52,011 nt of DNA from Acidobacteriota bacterium (GCA_019242475.1 JAFAVK010000144.1:1-52011), one strand, 5' to 3'; positions 14,991-24,700 are shown, numbered from the stretch's first letter. The notes: generated by a model from the sequence alone, not told the origin. Program-made: numbers and translations.

Positions 14991-15560
14991 TCAACGTGCG
15001 TAACTCGTGAAGACGAAGTCGCGGTCTTTGGCGGGCGCGTGGCAGGCGAAGCAGGTCTTGTGCACCGCCTCGCCGTCGGGTTTGCCGTCGGTGAATTGCG
15101 CGAAGCCCCAGCCGCCGGTCGAGGCGTACTTCTTCGAGTCCTTGACCATGAACTGGACGTTCGTCGGGGGGCCGGCCACGGAAGATGCGACCAACAGTTT
15201 CTCTATCTGTTCGGCCGGCAGACCGCGCTGCTCGGCAGCAGCGCGAAAGACCTTGTTGTTCTCCTCCGACGTGACGGCGCGATAGGCGAGCCGGGCGATG
15301 ATCGCGCCGTCAGGAAACGGCCTCGCCTCCTGATAAGCCTTGACCGCCATGTCGTTGCCCAGTTTGACGCGCAGGTCGTTCACAGGTTCCCCGACGTGGG
15401 CGACGGAGATCATGCGCCAGTCGCGGTAACCGGGAGGGATTATGACGCCGTAGATCGGGGCGGCGTCCTGGGCGGCGGCGCGTGGAGATGTGCGCGACGT
15501 GAATGCGACGACGCCGGCGACAGTTGCGACCACCATCGGCAAGAAAGTCATCCGTCTCAT
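14991..15560 (-). CDS. Cytochrome P460-like c-type haem protein
   Basis: A 189-residue exported protein. Signal peptide about 1-31 (FLPMVVATVAGVVAFTS ... AAAQD). The body begins IIPPGYRDWRMISV, the usual P460 opening. A single haem-attachment motif C170-F-A-C173-H174 lies near the C-terminus, followed by DFVFTSYAR. P460 haems, cross-linked to a Lys, oxidise hydroxylamine in nitrifiers; close homologues in other bacteria have unknown roles. The start at 15560 follows GGAGGCAGGCTA. It is the third gene of the run from 17306. No other nitrification gene is present, so a redox detoxification role is more likely than energy metabolism. Confidence 0.82.
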   Translation of the reverse strand: MRRMTFLPMVVATVAGVVAFTSRTSPRAAAQDAAPIYGVIIPPGYRDWRMISVAHVGEPVNDLRVKLGNDMAVKAYQEARPFPDGAIIARLAYRAVTSEENNKVFRAAAEQRGLPAEQIEKLLVASSVAGPPTNVQFMVKDSKKYASTGGWGFAQFTDGKPDGEAVHKTCFACHAPAKDRDFVFTSYAR

Positions 15561-15583
15561 TAGCCTGCCTCCTTCCAAAATGC

Positions 15584-16444
15584 TTACGGCGTGCTCGACA
15601 CGGACGGCTTGGAAGCTTTTGCAGCCGCCCAGAGCGAGCCGGGGTTGACGCGGCCCGGATGCAGCGAGAGCATCGTCTCGTACAGTTCTCTCGCCGTCGT
15701 CGTGCTCGCGAGGGAGGCGACGAAGTCGCGGAGGTAACGCCGCGTCTCCTCGATGTGGCGGGGCGAGCTGTCGGGATCGAGCACGCCGTGACCGGCGACC
15801 ACCGCCGCCGGACGCAGGGACTCGACCTTGTCGAGCGCTCGGAGCCACTCGTCGCAAGCCTCTTCGTCGCACTCCGCGAGATAGAGGTGCGTGTTGTTGT
15901 AGACGCAATCTCCAGAGATGACCAGACCGATGGAGGGCACATACAGCGCAGTCGAGTGTGGCGTGTCGGTGTGGCCGAGCGCGACGACCTTCAGCTCTTC
16001 GCCCTCAAGGTAAAAGATGTCTCCTTCGAGGACTTCGGGCGCCACCAACTGCGACGGGAGCTGGCCCGGGAAGCGAGGCTCCCAGAAGGATCGAACGTAC
16101 TCGGGCTTAATCTGGTCTTGAATGGCCGCGACGACGGGCGCGGCGGCGATTGCCTTCGCGTCGGGGAACTTATCGAGCAGGCGCTTCAGACCGAAGCAGT
16201 GGTCGCCGTGGCCGTGGGTGACGTAAATGGTCGTCAGATTCTTGCCGCTCTCGACGACCCAATCCAGCAGCTCCTTTGAGTGCTGCTCGGACAGAAACGT
16301 ATCGACGAGGACGGCGTCGCGCTCACCATAGATGAGCGTGACAGTACCCGTCACCCAGAGCAGAGCTTCCTTGCCGGGCGGAATGCCTTGCGAGGTAGAG
16401 CTCCCACGTCTCCTGGTCAGCAGCTTCCATTCCAGCTTAGACAT
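15584..16444 (-). CDS. Metallo-beta-lactamase-fold hydrolase
   Basis: A 286-residue protein. The dinuclear-metal motif is H77-x-H79-x-D81-H82 in YVTHGHGDH. Further ligands are in LGHTDTPHS (His), VISGDCVYN (Asp) and VVAGHGVLD (His). An extended C-terminal helical part covers about 235-286. There is no signal peptide, so it is cytoplasmic. Hydrolysis of an ester, thioester or lactone is likely; the glyoxalase II-like spacing is only approximate. The ATG overlaps the end of the crotonase gene by 8 bases, so the two are translationally coupled, and a thioesterase-like role next to a crotonase is plausible. Confidence 0.82.
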   Translation of the reverse strand: MSKLEWKLLTRRRGSSTSQGIPPGKEALLWVTGTVTLIYGERDAVLVDTFLSEQHSKELLDWVVESGKNLTTIYVTHGHGDHCFGLKRLLDKFPDAKAIAAAPVVAAIQDQIKPEYVRSFWEPRFPGQLPSQLVAPEVLEGDIFYLEGEELKVVALGHTDTPHSTALYVPSIGLVISGDCVYNNTHLYLAECDEEACDEWLRALDKVESLRPAAVVAGHGVLDPDSSPRHIEETRRYLRDFVASLASTTTARELYETMLSLHPGRVNPGSLWAAAKASKPSVSSTP

Positions 16445-17306
16445 TGCTGTTTCCTTCCAGTTCGCCCAACAGCCGGGGCAGGTTCATTTCCGCGTCTCTT
16501 GTCTGGAAGCCGCGCTCCATCGCGGCCTGGTTCCGATCCTGGAACTCAGGGCGGCGCGTGCCCTCCAGGAAGAGGTCGGAGTCGCGACGAATCTCCTCGG
16601 CCGGCGCGAGCGCGATTGCGTTGACACGCTCCTTGACCACCATGCGACCGGCGGCCGGAAAGCCGGCGATCCGATGGGCGAGCGAGCTGACGAAATCTCC
16701 GAGCGCGGCGGCGGGCAGCGCCCGGTTGATCCAGCCGTACGCTGCGGCCAGCTCAGCGTCGTAATCTTCGGCACTCAACATGACTTCGAGCGCGCGGGCG
16801 CGGCCCATGAGGCGCGCGAGGTGCTGGGCGCCGCCCGCGCCGGGGATGACGCCGAAGGACGGCTCGAACTGACCGAAGACCGCCGACTCCCGCGCGGCGA
16901 AGCGCATGTCGCACGCGAGCACGAACTCGCTCCCCGCCCCGCGCACGCGGCCCTCGACCTGCGCGATGGTGACGAGGCGGCTCACGCTCAGGCGGCGAAA
17001 CAGTTGGCCGAGCGACGCGTCGCCGGCCAGCTTCGCCGCCTCCTCCCGGTTCTCCTTGATCCGGGTCACGTCCACGTGGGAGATGAAATAGTCGGGGTCG
17101 GCGCTCTTGAACACGAGCACCTGGACGGAGTCGTCGGCCTCGGCTCGCTGAATGATTGAGACTAAGTCGCGGACTAGCTCGGGCCCCAGAAGATTCATGG
17201 GCGGGGCCTTGATTTCTACGAACAGAACGGCTCCTTCCCTCCGCACTTTGAGCGTCTCAAAATCCACATCGTCTTCCCGGTTCTCGTTTTCTATTGCTTT
17301 CGACAT
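16437..17306 (-). CDS. Enoyl-CoA hydratase/isomerase family protein (crotonase)
   Basis: A 289-residue crotonase-fold protein. Both general acid/base positions are acidic: E127 in GAGSEFVLACD and E148 in FEPSFGVIPGAGG, as in true hydratases. The oxyanion-hole segment RVRGAGSEF is normal, but the usual A-G-x-D loop reads FISHVDV. The C-terminus (FQTRDAEMNL) is longer than in short ECHs. It heads an eight-gene minus-strand run (MBL, P460, membrane protein, isochorismatase-like, deleted Dabb, VOC, SDR). It is preceded by promoter element E2 with a leader of about 215 nt. The substrate is unknown. Confidence 0.82.
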   Translation of the reverse strand: MSKAIENENREDDVDFETLKVRREGAVLFVEIKAPPMNLLGPELVRDLVSIIQRAEADDSVQVLVFKSADPDYFISHVDVTRIKENREEAAKLAGDASLGQLFRRLSVSRLVTIAQVEGRVRGAGSEFVLACDMRFAARESAVFGQFEPSFGVIPGAGGAQHLARLMGRARALEVMLSAEDYDAELAAAYGWINRALPAAALGDFVSSLAHRIAGFPAAGRMVVKERVNAIALAPAEEIRRDSDLFLEGTRRPEFQDRNQAAMERGFQTRDAEMNLPRLLGELEGNSNV

Positions 17307-17521
17307 TTTTCATTCCCCGCCGAACATCAACTCGCCCGCCCGCCGCCCTCTCAAGTAGGTCGCATGTTGACGGAAGTGCGGCCTTGTGCGCGTCACGAGA
17401 TAGAGTGCTTTTCGGCTACCCCTGTCGGCCCAGTGCCGGGATACCTCCTTCGTGGTAAAGCAGCGCTGCCAGAGCGTAGACGTTGCGTGTACGGATTCGT
17501 TCGCATGCTACGGACGGAGGC

Positions 17522-17570
17522 GAGTAGACCACGATCGTGAATGTGAATCTATTAGACTTTGGTATCGGTC
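17522..17570 (-). promoter_or_regulatory. Repeated promoter element, copy E2
   Basis: Plus-strand GAGTAGACCAC, 15 variable nt, TCTATTAGAC, TTT, GGTATCGGTC. In gene direction: TAGATT (17546-17551), 17 nt, TCTACT (17523-17528). It differs from the other copies by TTT in place of GAT between the two conserved blocks, and shares the downstream AATACCTTGG extension with E1. It drives toward the crotonase at 17306, leaving about 215 nt of leader in which I see no gene. Confidence 0.7.
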
Positions 17571-17638
17571 AATACCTTGGTGGCAAGTCCGTGTGTCGGC
17601 GAGAAAAGATGCGGCGACGCTTTGGGTGTTGAGAACAT

Positions 17639-17680
17639 GTAAGCCCTGCGGACGGCTTGAGAGGAGTCCGCGGGGCTTAC
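17639..17680 (-). terminator. Hairpin after the Tat-exported hydrolase gene
   Basis: Arms at 17639-17653 and 17666-17680 pair over 15 bp with one mismatch, around a 12-nt loop. It begins 17 bases downstream of the stop of the hydrolase gene (minus strand). There is no run of T after the stem on the minus strand, so it is a terminator-like or mRNA-stabilising hairpin rather than a textbook intrinsic terminator. It separates this operon from element E2. Confidence 0.5.
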
Positions 17681-17696
17681 TCAGGCTGACAACAAA

Positions 17697-18749
17697 TCAG
17701 AAGCCGTCAACCTCGATGACGGCTTGGGCAAATTCCCGCGGCGCTTCCTGCGGCAGGTTGTGCCCGACGCCGCCCTTGACGACGCGGTGCGCGTACTTGC
17801 CCGAGAACTTCCTGGCGTAGGCGCCGGCGTCCGGGTGCGGCGCGCCGTTGGCGTCGCCTTCGAGCGTGATGGTGGGCACGGCGATGACGGGGGCCGCGGC
17901 CAGACGCTTTTCGAGCTCGTCATACTTTGCCTCGCCTTCGGCCAGGCCGAGCCGCCAGCGGTAATTATGAATTACGATCTGGACGTGGTCGGGGTTATCG
18001 AATGAGGCCGCGGTGCGCTCGAACGTCGCGTCGTCGAAGTTCCATTTCGGCGACGCGAGCCGCCAGATGAGCCGGTTGAAGTCGCGCCGGTATTTTTCGT
18101 AGCCCGCGCGGCCGCGCTCCGTGGCGAAATAGAACTGGTACCACCATTCGAGTTCGGCCTTCGGCGGCAGGGGGGACTTGTTTGCCTCCTGGCTGCCGAT
18201 GAGGTAGCCACTCACGGAGACGAGCGCCTTGCAGCGCTCGGGCCAGAGTGCCGCCACGACGGCGGCGTTGCGCGCCCCCCAGTCGAAACCGGCGAGGATC
18301 GCCTTCTCGACCTTGAGCGCGTCCATCAGCGCGATAGTGTCTACCGCGAGCGCGGCCGGCTGGCCGTTACGGGGAGACTCGTCGGACAGGAAGCGCGTCG
18401 TGCCGTGGCCGCGCAGGTAGGGGACGATTACGCGGTAGCCCTTCGACGCCAGCAGCGGCGCGACCTCGGCAAAACTGTGGATGTCGTAGGGCCAGCCGTG
18501 CAGAAGAATGACCAGAGGCCCGCCCGCGGGGCCGGCTTCGGCGTAACCGACGTTCAAGACGCCGGCATCAACCTGCTTCGGCGCGCCGAAAGACGCGTTC
18601 GTCCCAGGCTTTATCTCGGGCAGGACTGTCGCGGCTTTCTCGTTGGACTGTGCCTGCCCCGAACCCGTCATTCCGAGTTGAGCCGCCGCGATGGTCATGA
18701 CCGCGGCGCCGATGAAGCGACGGCGCTGACCGTTTATATCTTCGGCCAT
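17697..18749 (-). CDS. Tat-exported alpha/beta hydrolase (epoxide hydrolase/dehalogenase type)
   Basis: A 350-residue protein. The N-terminus has an RRRFIG twin-arginine motif at 9-14, then a hydrophobic stretch to about 33. The oxyanion motif is LLHGWPYD. The nucleophile is D156 in AGFDWGAR and the His lies in GVGHNLPQE. Asp nucleophiles occur in epoxide hydrolases and haloalkane dehalogenases. LEGDANGAPHPDA resembles the acid-residue loop. It follows the redoxin gene by 4 bases and ends the operon started at element E3. It is the second Asp-type hydrolase of the region after the one at 10211, but with different export and domain architecture. Confidence 0.83.
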   Translation of the reverse strand: MAEDINGQRRRFIGAAVMTIAAAQLGMTGSGQAQSNEKAATVLPEIKPGTNASFGAPKQVDAGVLNVGYAEAGPAGGPLVILLHGWPYDIHSFAEVAPLLASKGYRVIVPYLRGHGTTRFLSDESPRNGQPAALAVDTIALMDALKVEKAILAGFDWGARNAAVVAALWPERCKALVSVSGYLIGSQEANKSPLPPKAELEWWYQFYFATERGRAGYEKYRRDFNRLIWRLASPKWNFDDATFERTAASFDNPDHVQIVIHNYRWRLGLAEGEAKYDELEKRLAAAPVIAVPTITLEGDANGAPHPDAGAYARKFSGKYAHRVVKGGVGHNLPQEAPREFAQAVIEVDGF

Positions 18750-18753
18750 TTTC

Positions 18754-19350
18754 CTAATCCTGTTCGGCGAGAGTTCGGGCGTACGTTTTGCCGTACGGGT
18801 TGAAGAGTTCCTTGCGGCCTTCGGCCCAGGCCGCTTTGAGTTCGGGCGCGGTGATGTCCCAGTCGGGCCGGCATTTCATGGTGACGGCGCGTAAGTCCCG
18901 GCGGAGTTCTTCCATCGTCGGCCGCCCGAAGAACCAGTAGCCCATGTAGATTTTGTAAACGACCAGACCCGGCTCGAGGACGAGCGTGTGGGGGATCATG
19001 GGGTTGTGGAGCGGGTCGGTGTACTCGGCGATGTCGAGGTCTTTTTGAACTTTGCGCCCCGGGTCGGAGAGGAAGGGCCAGTGCGCGCCGACGCCGCTGC
19101 GAAACTCGTTCGTCTCGGTGAGGCTGCCGGTGCTGAGCGTGACCAGCCGGCAGTAGCCGACCTCCATCTCGCGGTGGAGTTGGACGAGCCCTTCGTGCTG
19201 CCGGCGCTCTTTGGGGCAGAACCCCCCGCGGCTGAGGACGAGCACCAGAGGGTCTTCGCCTTGCAGCTCGGAGAGCTTCCTGCGTTTCGCTGTGTGGTCG
19301 GGCAGCTCGTAGTCTGGGAAGGCGGCCCCCGGGACAATGTCGGCTCGCAT
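18754..19350 (-). CDS. Peroxiredoxin-like (AhpC/TSA, redoxin) protein
   Basis: A 198-residue thioredoxin-fold protein. Residues 1-40 give the usual PGAAFPDYELPDH start. The active-site segment is LVLVLSRGGFCPKERRQHEGL with a single N-terminal Cys. SGVGAHWPFLSDP and PHTLVLEPGLVVYKIYMGYWFFG follow, as in AhpC-like redoxins. A second resolving Cys in the usual place is not evident. It probably reduces peroxides or acts as a thiol-dependent reductase. It lies 17 bases after the alcohol dehydrogenase gene and 4 before the hydrolase gene, in the E3 operon. Confidence 0.8.
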   Translation of the reverse strand: MRADIVPGAAFPDYELPDHTAKRRKLSELQGEDPLVLVLSRGGFCPKERRQHEGLVQLHREMEVGYCRLVTLSTGSLTETNEFRSGVGAHWPFLSDPGRKVQKDLDIAEYTDPLHNPMIPHTLVLEPGLVVYKIYMGYWFFGRPTMEELRRDLRAVTMKCRPDWDITAPELKAAWAEGRKELFNPYGKTYARTLAEQD

Positions 19351-19367
19351 TCGGTCAACCGCCTTCC

Positions 19368-20402
19368 TCACATCGTCAGCACGACGCGGAACTGTGCGTC
19401 GCCGCTGAGCATGCGCGCGTAAGCCTCGGCCGCCCGCTCGAGCGGGTAGGTCTCGATCATCGGGCGCACGCCGGTCAACTCCGCGAAGCGCAGCGTGTCC
19501 TCCGAATCGGTCGCCGTCCCCGAGGCCCAGCCTTGAATCGTCCGGCTCCCGAAGATGAGCTGTACCGGCGTGACCTCGACGGGCTCCGAGTCCGCGCCGA
19601 CGACCAGGAGTTTGCCGTTCGGCCCCAGCCCGTCGATCAACGAGGAGATCGCTTTCGAGTTCGGGGCCGTCGCCAGAATCACCTTCGCGCCGCCGAGCTT
19701 TTGCAACTCTTCCGCCGCGCTCGTCGCACGGCTGTCGATGTAGACGTGCGCCCCGAGCTTCTTCGCGAGCGCCTCGTTTTCGGGGCCGCGCCCGACGGCC
19801 GCGACCCTGTAGCCGAACCTGTTCGCGAACTGGATTCCGAGGTGGCCCAGGCCGCCGACGCCCTGCACCGCGACGAGGTCGCCGGGCGAAGCGCCGCTGT
19901 GCCGCAGCGCGTTGAAGGTCGTGATTCCGGCGCAGAGCAGCGGCGCGGCTTCGGCGTCGCTCAGACTCTCCGGCACCGCCGCCAGCGCTTCGACGGGAGC
20001 GACCATGTACTCCTGATATCCGCCGTCGTAACTGATGCCAGCGATCTTTTGATTCCGGCAGTTGATGAAATCCCCGCGACGACACGAAAGGCAAGTGCCG
20101 TCGTGGCCGCCGTGCCAGCCGACGCCGACGCGCTGCCCCTCCGCCCACCCGGAGACGCCCGCGCCGACTTCGTCTATCCGGCCGACGACTTCGTGCCCGG
20201 GGACGCGCGGGTACTCGATGCCGGGCAGCCCGCCCTCTTTCGTGAGCACGTCGCTGTGGCAGACGCCGCACGCCTGCACCTTGATGCGCACCTGCCCCGC
20301 GCCCGGCTTCGGAATCTCGCGCTCGACGATCTGGAAATCAGCCCCCGGCGCGGGAACCTGCGCCACCTTCATCGGCGCCACCGCCGCTTCCGTCGTTGCC
20401 AT
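19368..20402 (-). CDS. Zinc-dependent alcohol dehydrogenase (MDR family)
   Basis: A 344-residue medium-chain dehydrogenase. Catalytic zinc ligands are visible: C48 in ACGVCHSD, and H70-E71 in VPGHE. The structural-zinc loop reads HDGTCLSCRRGDFINC, with three Cys; the first of the usual four appears replaced. The Rossmann motif is AVQGVGGLGHLGIQFA. The CxxCRRGxxxxC spacing and GYQEYMVAP resemble propanol-preferring/aryl-alcohol AdhA enzymes. It oxidises alcohols or reduces aldehydes with NAD(P). It is the first gene of a three-gene unit with the redoxin and the Tat hydrolase, about 60 nt downstream of element E3. Confidence 0.87.
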   Translation of the reverse strand: MATTEAAVAPMKVAQVPAPGADFQIVEREIPKPGAGQVRIKVQACGVCHSDVLTKEGGLPGIEYPRVPGHEVVGRIDEVGAGVSGWAEGQRVGVGWHGGHDGTCLSCRRGDFINCRNQKIAGISYDGGYQEYMVAPVEALAAVPESLSDAEAAPLLCAGITTFNALRHSGASPGDLVAVQGVGGLGHLGIQFANRFGYRVAAVGRGPENEALAKKLGAHVYIDSRATSAAEELQKLGGAKVILATAPNSKAISSLIDGLGPNGKLLVVGADSEPVEVTPVQLIFGSRTIQGWASGTATDSEDTLRFAELTGVRPMIETYPLERAAEAYARMLSGDAQFRVVLTM

Positions 20403-20461
20403 GACTCCTCCTATGAATTTTCGGCCATTGGTTGATGAGCCCGCCTTGCTACGACAAGCGC

Positions 20462-20510
20462 GAGTAGACCACGGGCGCAGGCGTGTGTCTATTAGACGAT
20501 GGTATCGGTC
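20462..20510 (-). promoter_or_regulatory. Repeated promoter element, copy E3
   Basis: Plus-strand GAGTAGACCAC, 15 variable nt, TCTATTAGAC, GAT, GGTATCGGTC. In gene direction: TAGACA (20486-20491; five of six matches to TTGACA), 17 nt, TCTACT (20463-20468). It overlaps the 3' end of the upstream nitronate monooxygenase gene: the box encodes its last residues and supplies its TAA stop at 20492-20494. The alcohol dehydrogenase ATG is about 60 nt downstream. Confidence 0.72.
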
Positions 20511-21637
20511 GGAACCCTCGTACCGGCGCTCCAGCGCTGGACGCCCCCGGCGATTTCAGACACCTGTGTGACTAGATTGGTGAGGAAGGCGCTCACGTCC
20601 TCGCAACGAGAGACGCGCGCGCTCTGTCCGGCCCACAGCGGTAGAAATTCCCAACGCCCGGCCTTCTCGGCCGGAATAGAGAGATGTCGGACGAGCGCAC
20701 GTTGTAGCGGGTACGGAAGAATCTCCGTCCCGTCCCTGTTGAACTCGTCGAGCAGTCGATTCCTGATGCCGCGCGCGAGCCTCCCGGTGAAGCCTCTCGT
20801 CAGAGCCGTCGTGCCCGCCTCGCGGGTGAGCAGGGTCTCGCGGTGGACGGGGCTCGCGCCCGACTCCTCACAGGAAAGGAAGACGGTTCCCATCTGCACG
20901 CCCGACGCGCCGAGGGCGAAGGCCGCGACGATGCCCCGCGCGTCGGCGATGCCCCCGGCGGCCACGACCGGCAGTTTCACGGCGTCCACGACCTGGGGCA
21001 CGAGAGACATGGTGCCGGTCAAAGACTCTTCCGAAGGACGCAGGAACGAGCCGCGATGGCCTCCCGCTTCAAAGCCCGAAGCGGCGATGACATCCACGCC
21101 CGCCGCTTCGAGCGCGACCGCCTCGTCCACGGTCGTCGCCGTCCCGATGATTGCGATGCCGTGATGACGGCAATCGTCTAAAACCTCTCTGGGAGGGATT
21201 CCGAAGATAAAGCTGAAGGCCGGCACTTTCTCTTCGAGCAGAACGCGGAACTGGTCTTCAAAGCGAATCGGCTCGTAAGGCGTGTAGCTCGGGAGGACGC
21301 CACCTACCTCTTCGATGTGCTTCGAGATGTACGAAAGACTGCGGCGAAACGCGCTCTCGTCGGACGCGGAGGCCCCCTCGTCCTCCATCGACACCCAGAG
21401 GTTCATCGCGAAAGGCTTCGACGTGAGTGAGCGAATCTCCCGGATGACTTGCCGGATGGCGTCGGGCCGGAGCCCGTGGGCGCCGAACGAGCCGAGGCCG
21501 CCGAAGTTCGAGACGGCGGCAGTCAGGCGCTGCGAAGACAAACCTCCCAGCGGCCCCTGAATGATCGGGTACTCGATGCCGAGCCGCGTCGTGAGACCGG
21601 TCTCGGCCCAGGACTTCTCCTCGAATTGCTTCTCCAT
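20492..21637 (-). CDS. Nitronate monooxygenase-family flavoprotein
   Basis: A 381-residue TIM-barrel FMN protein. It opens with TRLGIEYPIIQGPLGGLSS. The catalytic His region is ASGFEAGGHRGSF, and the phosphate-binding segment is PVVAAGGIADARGIVAAFALGASGVQMGT. These are the hallmarks of class I nitronate monooxygenases (2-nitropropane dioxygenases), which oxidise alkyl nitronates such as propionate 3-nitronate; some relatives act on other substrates. AGAGGTAATC precedes the ATG. It is divergent from the PAS kinase. Its last codons and stop lie inside promoter element E3. No copy of the element lies upstream of this gene. Confidence 0.85.
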   Translation of the reverse strand: MEKQFEEKSWAETGLTTRLGIEYPIIQGPLGGLSSQRLTAAVSNFGGLGSFGAHGLRPDAIRQVIREIRSLTSKPFAMNLWVSMEDEGASASDESAFRRSLSYISKHIEEVGGVLPSYTPYEPIRFEDQFRVLLEEKVPAFSFIFGIPPREVLDDCRHHGIAIIGTATTVDEAVALEAAGVDVIAASGFEAGGHRGSFLRPSEESLTGTMSLVPQVVDAVKLPVVAAGGIADARGIVAAFALGASGVQMGTVFLSCEESGASPVHRETLLTREAGTTALTRGFTGRLARGIRNRLLDEFNRDGTEILPYPLQRALVRHLSIPAEKAGRWEFLPLWAGQSARVSRCEDVSAFLTNLVTQVSEIAGGVQRWSAGTRVPTDTIV

Positions 21638-21786
21638 GATTACCTCTGTGTGAATGACAGGCGGCAGCGATTAAGCCAGAAGTCGGAAGGGGAATCAATT
21701 CTTTGTCAGCAAACGGACACTAAAGTAAAATCACGGTCTTTGAGTCGCTCATCCCTCGTGTCGTCTGCCTCGTAGAAAGGACATCC

Positions 21787-24700
21787 ATGGAGGACGACAT
21801 CGCTCGTGTTCTGAACGCGCTGGCCGGGTTGGTGTGGACGGCGCTCGCCGACGGGCAGATCGACTTTGTTAATCAAAGCTGGTGCGAATACACCGGACTG
21901 AGCGTTGAACGAGTCCGTGGCTCCGGCTGGCAGGCTGCGATCCACCCGGCAGACCTGCCCGGACTGCTGGAACGCTGGCAATCGATTCTGGCTTCAGGCG
22001 AGCCGGGTGAGATGGAAGCACGCCTGCGGTGCTTCGACGCCGCGTATCGCTGGTTCCTGTTTCGTGCCAACCCGTTGCGAAACGAATCGGGGGAGATAGT
22101 TAAATGGTACGGAACCGGTATTGACATCGAGGACAGTAAGCGGGGAGAGGACGCCCTGCGTGTGAGAGAACTCTCCTGGCGGCAGATCGCCGACAACATA
22201 CCCGGGCTCGTGGCTACGATGGGCGCGCTGGGCGAGGTGCAGTTTCTCAACCGGCAGACTCTGGAGTATTTCGGCAAAACAAATGAGGAGTTGAAGGACT
22301 GGGCCCTCATCGGTGCCGTTCATCCTGACGACCTCCCTCGCGTCATCGAGGCGCGCCAACAGTCAATCGAAGCCGGGCAGGTCTACGATATTGAGCACCG
22401 TTGCCGGCGCGCCGACGGCAGCTACCGATGGTTTCAGGTTCGCGGCCTCCCGGTGCGCAATGTGGAAGGGACGATCACGGCCTGGTATCTGCTTCTGACT
22501 GACATCGACGACCTCAAAAAAGCTGAAGAGGCCCTACAGTCGAGCGAGCGCAATCTGAGCCTGACAATAAACACCATCCCTACCTTCATACAAGTGTCGC
22601 GACCCGACGGGAGCCTACTGTCGGTGAATCAAGCAGTGCTGGATTACTACGGCGTCACCCTGCCGGAGATGCAGAAAGAGGACTTTCGCTCTCGGGTTTA
22701 TCATCCGGGCGACGTGGAGCGGCTGCGCGAGGAGCGCCGGGGGCCCTCGAACGCCCCCTCCGGTTCGAATATGAGCAGCGCGCGCGGGGTAAGGACGGCA
22801 AATATCGCTGGTTCCTCGTCCGCTACAATCCTCTGCTCGACGAGCAGGGAAGGATCGTACGATGGTACGCGACCGCGTTCGACATCGAGGACCGCAAACG
22901 GGCCGAAGACCAGCGCGACCGAACCATCGAAGAGATGCGAGCCCAGCAGTCGATGCTCGGCGAAAGCGAGCAGCGCTTCAGGGCGATCTTTGACGAGGCG
23001 GGCACCGGCATTAGCCTCGTCGATTTGCAGCGGGCCGGTACGCCGATCCAAACCAACCGCGCGCTCCAAACGATGCTCGGCAGGAGTCAGGAAGAGCTCG
23101 GCTTCTTCGAGACGTACGACGAGCTAACCGCCAGTGACGACCGCGAGACGGACGCCGCCACGTTTCGAGAGCTATGCGAAGGCAAACGCGACAGCCTCCG
23201 CCAGGAAAAACATTTCACCCTGCGAGACGGCAGCTCCGTGTGGGCGAACGTGATCTTCACGCTGTTGAGGGACGCCGCCGGCCTCCCCCGATTCGTCATC
23301 GCCATCCACGAGGACATCACGGAGCGCAAGCGCGCGGTCGAGAGGTTGCAGGCCAAGCAGGAGCTGCTCGACCTCGCGCAGAAGTCGGCCCGCGCGATAG
23401 CCTTCGACTGGTACGTCCAGCAGGGGGTCAACGTCTGGTCGGCCGAGCAGGAGGCATTGTACGGCTTGCAGCCCGGCAGCTTCGACGGGACGTATCAAGG
23501 CTGGAAGAGGCTGATCTACGCGCCCGACTGGCACGTCCTGCTCAAGGCCATCAAGCACGCACAGGAGACCGGAGAAGTGGCGGTCGAGTTTCGCGTCCAG
23601 TGGCCCGACGGCAGCCTCCACTGGCTGGCGACGAACGGCCGGATGTTCTTCGACGAGCGGGGCAGGCCGTTTCGCATGGTCGGGTTCACGACCGACGTCA
23701 CGCCCCGCAAACTCGCCGAGGAGGAGCTGCGCCGCAGCGAGGCGTTTCTCGCCGAGGCGCAGCGCCTGAGCTCAATCGGCAGCTTCTCCTGGCGCGTGGC
23801 GACGGACGAGATCAAATGGTCGGAGCATCTCTACCGCATCTACGAGCTTGAGGCCGGCACGCCCCTGACGCTCGAACTGGTGCGCACCCGAGTCCACCCG
23901 GAAGACCTCACCCTGTACGAGAAGATGGTCGGGCAGGCACGAACCGGGGCCGACGATTTTGAATGGCAGTACCGCCTGCTGATGCCCGACGGCACAATTA
24001 AGTATCTGCACGCGGTCGCTCACGCGACCCGCGACCGGGACGGCGGGCTGGAGTACATCGCGGCGGTGCAGGACGTGACGGAGCGCAGGCTCTCGGAAGA
24101 GGCCCTCGGCAACCTGCGGTCGGAACTCGCGCACGTGTCCAGGGTGGCGACGCTGGGGGCGTTGACGGCGTCCATCGCGCACGAAGTCAACCAGCCGCTC
24201 TCGGGCATCGTCACCAACGCGAGCACCTGCATGCGGATGCTGAACGCCGACCCGCCCAACCTCGACGGCGCGCGCGAGACGGCGCGGCGCACGATTCGCG
24301 ACGGCCACCGCGCCTCCGACGTGATCACGCGGCTGCGCGCCCTCTTCGGCAAGCAGGATGTCGTCACCGAACCGGTTGACCTGAACGAGGCCGCGCGCGA
24401 GGTCATCGCGCTCTCGTTAAGTGAGCTCCAGAGAGGCGGCGTGATTCTGCGGACGGAACTCGCCGAAGACCTCCCGCGTGTCACGGGCGACCGCGTCCAG
24501 CTTCAGCAGGTCGTACTGAACCTGCTCCGCAACGCCTCGGACGCGATGAGCGTCGTCGAAGACCGCCCGAGGCAGTTGACGATAAGAACCGAACGGGACG
24601 ACGAAGGCGTGCGCCTGACGGTGCAAGACGCGGGGGTCGGGTTCGACCCGCGGGCCGCGAACAGACTCTTCGAGGCGTTTTATACGACGAAAGATGACGG

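Noticed and set aside
19351..20271. Upstream extension of the redoxin frame across the alcohol dehydrogenase
   Set aside because: The extension is low-complexity Arg/Ala/Gly sequence opposite a complete alcohol dehydrogenase in the overlapping frame. The redoxin fold starts at 19350.
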